Shown: positions 1 to 7,731 of the stretch, one piece after another
How positions within the stretch are numbered: the stretch's first letter is position 1
Layout of the letters: each line of letters begins with the position of its first letter
NCBI RefSeq assembly: GCF_964340395.1
Contig: NC_135562.1
Span: forward strand, 11,617,043-11,642,042
DNA: 25,000 bases
Direction of reading: 5' to 3'
DNA from: Glandiceps talaboti
Taxonomy: Eukaryota; Hemichordata; Enteropneusta; Spengelidae
Notes under the pieces: generated by a model
Database searches by the model: none
What the model was told of the DNA's origin: nothing
The model's input: the letters and a program-made list of their open reading frames with translations, nothing else
Made by a program: the position numbers and the translations under genes

Positions 1-413
1 GATGTACCATACGAGTCACTCCTGGACGGAGAACCATGGTCGGTATCCCTCAACCGGCATGCTAGTCATTGCGTTTGCTATGCAAGCCTGCGATCAGGTG
101 AGTTTGACAATGTCAAGACTTTACATTGTATGTATGTATGTATGTATGTATGTATGTATGTATGTATGTATGTATGTATGTATGTATGTATGTGTGGCAT
201 CCACACACACACACATACATACATACATACATACGCACGCACGCACGCACATACATACATACACACATACATACATACATACATACATACACACACATAC
301 ATACATACATCATACATACATACATACATACATACATACATACATACATCATACATACATACATACATACATACATACATCATACATACATACATACATC
401 ATACATACATACA

Positions 414-444
<31 letters not shown>

Positions 445-750
445 GTGATATATGTGATAACTATGTGTTTATCCAGATAACTTTAATACGTTTTGCAATT
501 GCAAAAGGTTTACTCAGTTTTTCTCTTTTTTTCACAAATTACGGAGATAAAAACAACCTTGCTTGATCCATGTTGTTTGACTTTCAAGTCATTTTCTTGA
601 AAAGATAGTCAGTGTTTTAATATAGACTGACAGTTAAAGGTATATTGCACAGTAAGTGTTCTCCATGTTATATTCGTCCTTTCCATATATGTTGCCATCA
701 TCTGTCTGTAAACCACCACCACCACCACCACCACCACCACCACCACCACC

Positions 751-798
<48 letters not shown>

Positions 799-1034
799 GA
801 ACTATTCAGACCTTGATGTTTCCTTGTTTTCTTCATCAGATCAACTTGTTTGGTTACGGAGCCACAGGACGTGGCAACTGGGACCACTACTTTGACAAGC
901 CACAGCCACCACACAAAGAGAAAATGACTGATTTCCGAAAAACTGGAGTACACGATGGTGGATATGAGGCCATCGTTATAAAGAAACTTGAGAAAATAGG
1001 CAAAATTACCGTATTCAGGGGTTCAAGATCGTAG
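1..1034 (+). CDS. st3gal1/2-like: ST3Gal1/2-like beta-galactoside alpha-2,3-sialyltransferase, last two exons (5' partial)
   Basis: Two exons are visible: 1-97, open at the 5' end and closed by a CAG/GTGAGT donor, and 840-1034, which follows a pyrimidine-rich ...TTCATCAG acceptor and ends in TAG at 1032-1034. Both junctions are phase 0. The joined 96 residues read through [30 protein letters not shown] and [12 protein letters not shown]. In the GT29 family this is the C-terminal segment with sialylmotif III (the GNWDHY region) and motif VS (His-x4-Glu, here HDGGYE, with the proposed catalytic His). FRKTGVHD is typical of ST3Gal1/2 rather than ST3Gal3-6. Family members are Golgi type II membrane enzymes that transfer sialic acid from CMP-Neu5Ac to galactose; the membrane anchor would lie upstream of the window. 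The protein ends at the usual place, just after VS, and no break is seen. The gene is tail-to-tail with DED-glycosyltransferase gene A. Assignment to the family is secure; the exact paralogue is not. Confidence 0.9.
126..451. repeat. Inverted tetranucleotide microsatellite in the sialyltransferase intron
   Basis: A (TATG)n tract of about 65 bp (126-192) is followed by a complementary (CATA)n tract of about 230 bp (213-442). The second tract is broken by CACA, GCAC and repeated CATC units near 309, 349, 379 and 399. On one strand the two halves can pair. The Tyr/Val/Cys/Met and His/Thr/Tyr/Ile reading frames across it are artefacts of the repeat. Confidence 0.95.
712..798. repeat. (ACC)n then (AAC)n trinucleotide tract in intron
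   Basis: About 13 ACC units run directly into about 15 ACA units, about 40 bp upstream of the last sialyltransferase exon. The tract lies before the splice acceptor at 831-839, so the polyproline, polyglutamine and polyvaline frames are not coding. Confidence 0.9.
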
Positions 1035-1104
1035 TCATGGAAACGACTAGTTCTGCTGAACTATTTCCATATTTTTAGGCTGCTTTTACTAACACGTGTG
1101 TGTG

Positions 1105-1145
1105 TTGGGGGGGGGGGGGGTTGGTTGGTTGGTTGGTTGGTTGGG
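1105..1145. repeat. G14 run followed by (TTGG)6
   Basis: Fourteen consecutive G (1107-1120) are followed by six TTGG units (1121-1144), about 70 bp beyond the sialyltransferase stop and so probably within its 3' UTR. Such a run could form G-quadruplex structure. Confidence 0.85.
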
Positions 1146-1250
1146 AGATTGGTTTGTCTCATTATTTTAAGTACCCCGGCCCCTTGCCATACGCAAACAT
1201 TTTTGAACTACCCACTTTCCGGAATCATTCATTTTGAAGTAAACCAACCC

Positions 1251-1283
1251 AAAATAAATAAATAAATAAATAAATAAATAAAT
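1251..1283. repeat. (AAAT)n microsatellite with overlapping AATAAA hexamers
   Basis: Eight AAAT/AATA units create several overlapping AATAAA hexamers downstream of the sialyltransferase stop. The repeat is certain; use as a poly(A) signal is not. Confidence 0.85.
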
Positions 1284-1617
1284 ATTCAATATTAACAGGA
1301 ATATTTTCATTACTTCCAAATTATTCAAATTAACCAAATCTTACATTATACATACAACGACTCGTTAATTTCACTGTCTTAATCTGACGACAAAAACCTC
1401 CCCAATATCACCTGAATCAGAATTAACCCAATTACTGGATAAACGAATCTATCCATGTCACATGGTTAGCTATCTCATTGGGTCTTTAGTTTGGTGTTCA
1501 ACAGTATCAACTGCTTGTAGTTTTAACATTGGAATGATTTCTTAATTGCATTTGCAGACATACATGCACATATTGTATAGAGTTTGCCGTGCACTAGAAA
1601 ACTAGTCACCTTTATAC

Positions 1618-1623
1618 AATAAA
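1618..1623 (+). promoter_or_regulatory. Candidate poly(A) signal AATAAA
   Basis: A canonical AATAAA lies about 585 bp after the sialyltransferase stop codon, outside the microsatellite. It is the best-placed stand-alone hexamer for that gene. No cleavage site can be proved from sequence. Confidence 0.3.
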
Positions 1624-2497
1624 ATTATTGGACAGAAGTGAATTGAAAAACAATATGCAATGTACTTTCTTCAATCTGGTTTTTGCTTGATTTTGTTAAA
1701 TATATTCTTGGATAAAGTTTAACTTGCACAAGTCCTGTCATATTGTTCAAGTATAAGACATGGACACCTCTTTGTATAACAGTACTGAGATTTACATCGC
1801 GCGTGTAAGATATAACTAAAATGATGTAAGCTTGGTGTTTCATTCATGGGACAGTACGTTTTTGACACAGAGATAGAAATATTTCAACTCTAGACTAACA
1901 ATAACAGCTACACAATAAACACAGCAGGATCCTTCGCCAGTCACTTTGAACATTTCTAGCTTCACAGTGAAGTAGAAACATGCTTCTAATGAAAACATTG
2001 CACATGGACTTGATGATTTTAATGGCTGTAATTATTTATTTTCTAATCAACATTTCAACTTGACTACTTCTACATCGATATCGCCATTGTACACCGCTCC
2101 TATCTTTTGGATTCGAAGTTGTCTGAGGGTGCGTATTCAAGTTAATTAAATGTCATGTCAAAGAAGTGAAACACCGAGCGAACATCATTTTAGCTGTATC
2201 TGTATATCATTATCTTCAAATTGTATTCTTGACTTCCAAATAATAGATGTCCTTCCAGATTTTGTATATATGTACATATCCCTCATCGCTATGTATAAAT
2301 TGTTTTTAAAAAATATACAAAAATATTATTTTCAAGTATGTTTTATGAATGTGTTTATGAGTGAGATATCACATGACTACTGGGGTGTTTTCCATGATAT
2401 CATGGACAACGACGAAGTAGGATTGCAATATGTAACGTACACATCGAGTGAGAATAACACACTCCAAAAAGGAAAACTCCCCTAAAGCACTTTTCCT

Positions 2498-2701
2498 TTA
2501 TTGAACACATATGGCTTCCTTCAACCTGCGTCTGTAAAGTTGTTCTTCTTTATCCAAGATTTTGACATCCTTAACATCACACTTATGTTGCTTCTTCAAG
2601 TGTTCTTCAATTGCAGATAATGGTTGACGACCACTAACATTCTCTAAGAATTCGTTAGCTTTTTCCGAACATTCACACTGAATAGTCGTCAGTATTTCCA
2701 C
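2498..2701 (-). pseudogene. GIY-YIG endonuclease C-terminal relic, probably from a Penelope-like retroelement
   Basis: The 67-codon minus-strand frame contains PLSAIEEHLKKQH, then VKILDKEEQ and RRRLKEAICVQ before a stop. The series Ser-Ala-x2-Glu-His, then Val-Lys-x-Leu-Asp, then Arg-x-Lys-Glu-Ala-Ile is the usual spacing of the second half of the GIY-YIG nuclease found at the C-terminus of Penelope-like and some other retroelements. The GIY-YIG signature itself is absent, an in-frame stop lies just upstream, and no reverse transcriptase is adjacent, so this is a truncated remnant. The assignment is from remembered family patterns. A host GIY-YIG gene exon is a less likely alternative. Confidence 0.45.
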
Positions 2702-3842
2702 AGTGTACTTTTAAATAACTATTAGTTTCTTTAAACATGGCGTTCCAGAGCAAGGGAACGCACGGACTTTTTCGAGAGAGAGATTTTATTTTTATTGTTG
2801 AATGGAGCATTGGAGACGTTTCTTAAAGTTGCAGAAGCCACACTAGAACTTTCGTTGACGGGAACACCATCAAGTCCAGGAAATGAAGTCATAAATTTTG
2901 CGTTTAGGGGAATCATTTCATGATTTATGTCACCTACAATTAGTCACGTTTTACACTATTAGGATATACTCTCTCAGAACTCATGAATATTCAGTGTGCA
3001 ACCTGAATACATTATTTCTGCTGACTCCCATGATGCAATAGCCCATAGCAAAGATACCATATAAAGGTATAAGCTCAATTAACTAGATGATCTTCTGAAA
3101 TGGCAAGTAATTGTAGGTCAATGAAATGACTCTTCAGAACCCATAGATTTACGAAAATTTCTCTATTTCCTGTAGTGGCGTTCCTGGATCCCCTTTAAAG
3201 ACCATTTTGTCAGATATAACTTCTAGTAACATTGTACACCCTGAACAGTATGTAATAACCTATGGGTAAACATATTCGTGTTGCTATACATAGAATATAG
3301 GAGCATTATATTCTGGATACATCTGGATGTTTTAGTGAACGCAATAAAAAAACCATTGGAAATGGTGTAATGTTAATTGGTAGTAATTATAATGAACTAT
3401 GCAGCGAAATGCATTCCATTCCGCAGTTTTGTTACATGCCATACTCATACTACCACAAACAGGTATCTACCCCATAGGTAATGGCTTATTTAGCATTCTG
3501 TCCATTTTCTAAATTTACGAGGATCAAGTTTGACGGAGTCTCCCACACATTTATATGCTGATGAATAATATACATGTTTAATAGATTCTAAATAAACATT
3601 ATATACAAAAAAACACCTTATCTATTATCTTAGTAAATAACATTCAAATGACATAACATATAGTATTACAGCATTGGAGTAAGACCCTGTATATACCGTA
3701 CATATAACGTGATGTCAAGATATACACGGAGTTAGAGTTTGGGGGCGGGTCATTTTCGAAAATGTGGTCCTTCCAGCTTTCCTGGGGAGGGGAGGGATCT
3801 CTTTGGCTTTGGTTATCGGAGTTGTTAGAGGGTCAGATTGTG
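2702..3842. other. Intergenic DNA, no supported gene
   Basis: A minus-strand frame at 2731-2916 (61 codons) has fairly protein-like composition but no motif I can name; it lies just upstream of the GIY-YIG relic in the same orientation and could be a further decayed piece of the same element. Opposed motifs, AACCTATGGG near 3256 and CCCCATAGGT near 3470, form a weak inverted pair. Nothing else is supported. Confidence 0.4.
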
Positions 3843-4024
3843 AATACATACATACATACATACATACATACATACATACATACATACATACGTACGTACG
3901 TACATACATCCATCCATCCATCCATCCATACATACATACATACATACATACATACATACATACGTACGTACATACATCCATCCATCCATACATACATACA
4001 TACATACATACATACATACATACA
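3843..4024. repeat. (CATA)n microsatellite with CATC and ACGT variant blocks
   Basis: About 180 bp of CATA units contain two blocks of (ACGT)n at about 3891-3903 and 3963-3970 and two blocks of (CATC)n at about 3908-3928 and 3977-3988. The ACGT block followed by a CATC block occurs twice about 70 bp apart, so a higher-order duplication arose inside the tract. Confidence 0.95.
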
Positions 4025-4254
4025 AATGTGACAAAACGCACTGTGTCTACGACAAATTTAGATTGTTTGTATTACTGTTGGTATGCGGTTTCATATAGCA
4101 CGCCATGTTTATTGTTATTGAATAGTCTAGACATAGTTAGCTTATTGGAGTATAGCGCGGAGGAACAAGCAAAAGCAGTTTCTCTAGTCCGATTTGATCC
4201 TATCTATTAGTCCCGTTCATGTTTCTATGTATTAGTATAGCGATTTCATATTAG

Positions 4255-4312
4255 AGTAGTAAAGTTTCTTGACCCCTAAGGCAAGTAGTCAAGTTTCTTG
4301 ACCCTAAAAGGA
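4255..4312. repeat. 29-bp tandem repeat, two copies
   Basis: Two 29-bp units (4255-4283 and 4284-4312) share AGTAGT and AAGTTTCTTGACCC, with a few substitutions at the 3' end. They lie upstream of the TATA-like box of the LTR-like region. Confidence 0.8.
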
Positions 4313-4604
4313 AACGTCTGTAAATTTTACGTAATGTGATTGGCTAACGATCCTTGAACTTGGCCAGCGTCCAAGTCAGGCCCGGCGTACGTGATTATTG
4401 ACAGGTCATTTCGACCACAAATTCGAACCGCAAAGTGAAATGTCGTCAATTTCAGTAGTTAGAGAGTTATTTTTAGTCTGAGGCAATTCATATACAAATT
4501 AGCGGTTTCCTATATAAGTTGTAAACTTCAGAGCCTCGACGAACAGATTTTGCCAGTCTGTTCCAGATGTAGCTCGTCGGATAAAAACACTAGTGAAGGT
4601 ACCT

Positions 4605-4747
4605 AGTAGATTTTGCGTGGTCTACTGATCGGATACTAGTACTGAGTAGATTTTGCGTGGTCTACTGATCGGATACTAGTACTGAGTAGATTTTGCGTGG
4701 TCTACTGATCGGATACTAGTGAGAGTGGACTTTGCGTGGTCCACTCC
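4605..4747. repeat. 40-bp tandem repeat, each unit a hairpin with a fixed loop
   Basis: Units start at 4605, 4645 and 4685; a shorter fourth unit spans 4723-4747. Each begins AGTAGA, then the loop TTTTGCGTGG, then TCTACT, a 6-bp stem. In the fourth unit the stem is GAGTGGAC/GTCCACTC around the same TTTGCGTG loop, so paired bases changed together (A:T to G:C) and the stem grew to 8 bp. The remainder of each unit is CTGATCGGATACTAGT. Confidence 0.85.
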
Positions 4748-5267
4748 GTAACTACGTAAATAGTACACCTCGGATGGCAGCGATATTATTAGAGAGATAA
4801 CCCCCACCCCCTTTACTTCAACCAGTTTGGCGATAAGTGCAGCAACTCAAGCTCTGATCTGCTCAACGTTTACACAGTACTTGAAGAGAATAAAGTCAAG
4901 TGTTCTATTTGAGATATTTTTCTCTGGCGTATTTTCTGGCGATCTTTGGGTCGTTAACCCCATACTATAGAATCCCCTCCCCGATTTCTGAATCATCGAA
5001 CCAGTGAGACATCGGAAGAAGACCACATCGACAACGCTACGACAAGTGAAGACAACGTTCAATTTTATTTTGGTTGGTGCTGGCCGAAGTTCGACGACTA
5101 ATCAACGGAAGTCAGTTACTACCTGGTGGCAGCTACTACTATATTTTCAACGATTACCCTCTCCTTAACCTTTAACCTTATTCTTTTACAGAATTTGACC
5201 TTAGCGTCAAATGATCAAAATAAACACAGAATACAAATGAATCACCCCAACAATACGAGAGAATGTT

Positions 5268-5480
5268 ACACATACATACATACATACATACATACATACA
5301 TACATACATACATTTTCCTGTGTAATACGTTTTGTGCAATTTACTACTATAGTATACAACAATTAGTACACGTCATTGAGAGAAAAGTTAACTGTTGACA
5401 TTTATTTCTACAAGTGTATCAAAACAGTAGGTCGGGTTAACGTTGTTTTTAAAATTGTGTAAGACTCACTTAAAGTGAAT
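5268..5480. repeat. Duplicated 3'-flank segment of gene A (partner at 14830-15035), including a (CATA)n tract
   Basis: A (CATA)n tract (5268-5313) is followed by sequence that reappears at 14860-15035. Shared blocks include TACACGTCATTGAGAGAAA, AAACAGTAGGTCGGGTTAAC and TTGTGTAAGA-TCACTT. The match breaks at about 5480, where a retrotransposon fragment begins, and resumes at about 6086. This is part of the tandem duplication that produced the two DED-glycosyltransferase genes. Confidence 0.8.
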
Positions 5481-6085
5481 CTTATCTAATCTAATCTAAT
5501 CTAATCTAATCTAATTTTCTTATATAGCGCATTCCATATAACTATCACAATGCGTTTTACAAAGCACAGAAAAACGAGTACAAAAACAGACTCACAAGCA
5601 AAAGTCTTATTGAAGAAATAGGTCTTAAGACCTGATTTAAATGCCTGGAATGTAGTAACACTCTGCAGATACGATGGCAGAGCATTCCACAAGTGTGGGG
5701 CACAAATTGAGAATGCTCTATCACCATAATAAGCAGTATTGCTGAGTGGTTGTGTAAGTAAATTTCGTTCCGTGAGTTACTGCGTAAAGCACGACTGGAG
5801 CTGCGACGGGTAAGTAACTGACTAAGATAGCAAGGTGCAAAACCATGAAGTACTTTGAATGTTAGGCAGAGAATTTTAAATTCTGCACGCTGTTGTACTG
5901 GTAGCCAGTGCAACACTTTGAGAAAAGGGGTAATGTGGTTACACTTCTCTCTAATAACTAAACGAGCTGCAGAATTCTGGATCATTTGAAGTTTCCGAAT
6001 TTCATATGCTGGGAGGTCAAACAGTAAACTATATTCCAGTAATCGAGACGTAAAGTGACAAAAAACGCATGTTTACTTCTGTCGA
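5481..6085 (-). mobile_element. 5'-truncated non-LTR retrotransposon (CR1/L2-like), 3' end of ORF2, frameshifted
   Basis: Reading on the minus strand, the segment starts near 6085 with HAFFVTLRLDYWN, shifts frame, then gives LPAYEIRKLQMIQNSAARLV, HWLPVQQRAEFKILCLTFK, LHGFAPCYLSQLL and, after another frameshift, LWNALPSYLQS and TFQAFKSGLKTYFF. This is the conserved region downstream of the reverse transcriptase domain in CR1/L2-type LINEs. The element ends in a short tandem tail, (ATTAG)n on its own strand (5485-5515). It is 5'-truncated, broken by at least two frameshifts and inactive. The corresponding site near 15035 is empty, which gives both borders to within about 15 bp. Confidence 0.8.
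5485..5515. repeat. (CTAAT)n tail of the retrotransposon fragment
   Basis: Six pentanucleotide units lie directly after the stop of the ORF2 relic on the minus strand. Short tandem 3' tails are typical of CR1/L2-type elements. Confidence 0.85.
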
Positions 6086-6509
6086 AAGCTTATTAAACTG
6101 CACTACTTCATTCTCTAAAAAGTAGAAATGTCTGTTTATATATCTTAAAACTACAGTTAGGAAAAACAATCTCAAAAATATAATGTTGTTTCAAAGGTTT
6201 ATTTTTACGTCTTCAAAAGCGTGCGATAAAAACCATAACAGTAATATTTAAAGGAAAATAATTAGAAATATAAGGGTTTTGTGTTCAGTACTTTCACTCA
6301 TGTGAAAAAAACTATCTGTCACCATAAATGATCAAAATGTCCTGTTCAAATTTTTAAAAAAAGGAGATGCTAAGCAGTCGCATATAAACACATATGGTTA
6401 CAACGGAATTCAGAAGACATCGTTGAATAAGGTAGGTATTGTTAACCATTTGTGAGATTTTAGTACAAGTGCTGTTAAGTAAGTAAAATTAGAAGCAAGG
6501 TAAAATACA
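6086..6509. other. Gene A 3' flank; first 150 bp duplicated near gene B
   Basis: ATTAAACTGCACTA, CTACAGTTAGGAAAAA and nearby sequence to about 6240 match 15050-15190. The rest is unique AT-rich DNA with no gene. Confidence 0.6.
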
Positions 6510-7092
6510 GATTTGGTTTACAAACAGGCACAGCAACGATTTTTTATGCTCAGGAAGCTGAAAGGTTTCAACGTTAGTCAATGTACACTTGAAAGAGTTT
6601 ACGAAAAGCTTATTAGAAAGCGGTCTGAACTTTAACATTGCGACATGGTATGGAAATCTGACCACTAGCAGTAGAAATAAGTAATACTGCGTCTAAACTT
6701 GCACGAAGATCATAGATTCAGTTGTCAGAATTGTACCTTAGTTCCATCAATCCATATTTTGAATAACTTCCCTCTGGTCGCAGATTCCATGTACTAAAAG
6801 CATGCAGCTATAAACGTTCCTTTATTCCATCAGGAATTTGAATTTTAAATTCCAGAAAACTTAAATCTCATCCTAGATCTGTTATTTTATCCTACTGTCA
6901 CTTTTTTTTATTTGCTGTTGATCAGCACTTTGCAAAGTCTGTAATTTTCGCCTGTGTCATTGCGTTATTTTCCTTGGTTCCTTCTATTACTATATTGATA
7001 TTATGTCATTTGCTTTTGTTGCAAACGACTAGAAACGATTTTCCAGGTTACACTATGGACAATAAAGTTATTTCTTTTCTATTCTATTCTAT
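6510..7092 (+). mobile_element. Second non-LTR retrotransposon 3' fragment, plus strand, decayed
   Basis: Plus-strand frames give DLVYKQAQQRFFMLRKLKGF, NVSQCTLERVYE and, after a frameshift and stops, NFNIATWYGNLTTSSRNK. The Q-R-x-F-x-LRKL...F and W-Y-G-N blocks are characteristic of the region after the reverse transcriptase in another group of animal non-LTR elements. The fragment ends with CAATAAAGTTATT and a (TTCTA)n tail near 7071-7092. It is 5'-truncated, has several stops, and belongs to a different family from the fragment at 5481-6085, to which it is opposed. Gene B's 3' flank has no copy. Confidence 0.7.
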
Positions 7093-7731
7093 AACCATCG
7101 ATTTCATAAGCATTCTTCCACTTGTTTTCAGTCACTGTAGAAGACCATGGGTTTGTTCTATTGTTTGAACAAGGCACATATTGTATCTCCTGTTTCGATT
7201 TATCTATATTTCAGTTCTATTTCAGTATATCAATGAATATATTCAGCCTTGAGCAAGGCCTATCACCTGCTCCTGACACTGGAATCGGTGCTTACACAAT
7301 GTGGATGCCACATTGCATCCACATTGTGATGTCACATTATGATTTACATGATTATCTACATCTATAAGTACACTTCGTGAAGCCTATATGACCAAAAATT
7401 GTGAATCGAAATTGCTTCATTTAATGTACATGATTAAGAGCGCTGTTTAAGAATCTCTGAAGTTAGTTTTTCTTGTCCTTCTTCCACATGGTTTTATCTC
7501 AACGCTATGTGTTAATCACAATGTATGAATACAGAATCCGGTCTAATCCTAATAATAACAAATATTCTACTATGGATTCCAGACTGGTGAACATATTCCA
7601 TTAAGCTGCAATGTTAAAAGTAAGGGGAACACTGGAGTGGTGTAGGGAGGCAGACATCTTTTGACCTTTCAGGGTCAGATTTTCTCTTAGTTCTATACTT
7701 TAGTATTTGTTATTGGATACCGAAAATCTTC
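7093..7731. other. 3' flank/UTR of gene A
   Basis: No coding feature is seen. A perfect 13-bp inverted repeat lies at 7295-7307/7316-7328. On the minus strand an ATTAAA hexamer at 7425-7420, about 300 nt after the stop, is the only poly(A)-like signal I noted for gene A; it is a weak candidate. Confidence 0.4.
7295..7328. repeat. 13-bp perfect inverted repeat, 8-nt loop
   Basis: CACAATGTGGATG and CATCCACATTGTG are exact reverse complements separated by CCACATTG. If transcribed from the gene A strand it would lie in the 3' UTR as a stem-loop. Confidence 0.8.

Larger units (their letters stand above)
1035..2497. other. 3' UTR and flank of the sialyltransferase gene
   Basis: No convincing exon is seen. 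AATAAA hexamers occur in the (AAAT)n tract near 1251-1283, at 1618-1623 and near 1914; any could end the sialyltransferase transcript, and 1618 has the most ordinary context. The 111-codon frame at 2150-2485 has no recognisable domain and the residue make-up of translated AT-rich spacer. Confidence 0.5.
4205..5125 (+). mobile_element. LTR-like region (possible solo LTR), tentative
   Basis: Promoter-type and poly(A)-type signals follow one another as in a retrotransposon LTR: an inverted CCAAT motif (TGATTGG near 4337), a TATATAAG box at about 4512-4519, a repeat-rich transcribed part, AATAAA near 4889, and TGGTGGCAGC at about 5124, which resembles the sequence after the 3' end of some Gypsy-type LTRs. 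I found no clear terminal TG...CA pair, no target-site duplication and no gag/pol reading frame. A host promoter with a first exon is an alternative. Confidence 0.3.

Noticed and set aside
2-480. Long open frames of Met-Tyr-Val-Cys or His-Thr-Tyr-Ile repeats (also at 3715-4041 and 19189-19778)
   Set aside because: They are translations of CATA/TATG microsatellites, open in several frames on both strands; no protein is implied beyond the sialyltransferase exon at 1-97.
609-953. Minus-strand frame with a long polyvaline run and plus-strand polyproline/polyglutamine frames
   Set aside because: Caused by the (ACC)n(AAC)n intron tract; the real coding part starts at the splice acceptor at 840.
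2150-2485. 111-codon plus-strand frame
   Set aside because: No domain or splice signals; typical AT-rich random frame.
4605-4747. CRISPR-like repeat array
   Set aside because: The 40-bp units are contiguous tandem repeats with no unique spacers, in an intron-bearing animal genome.
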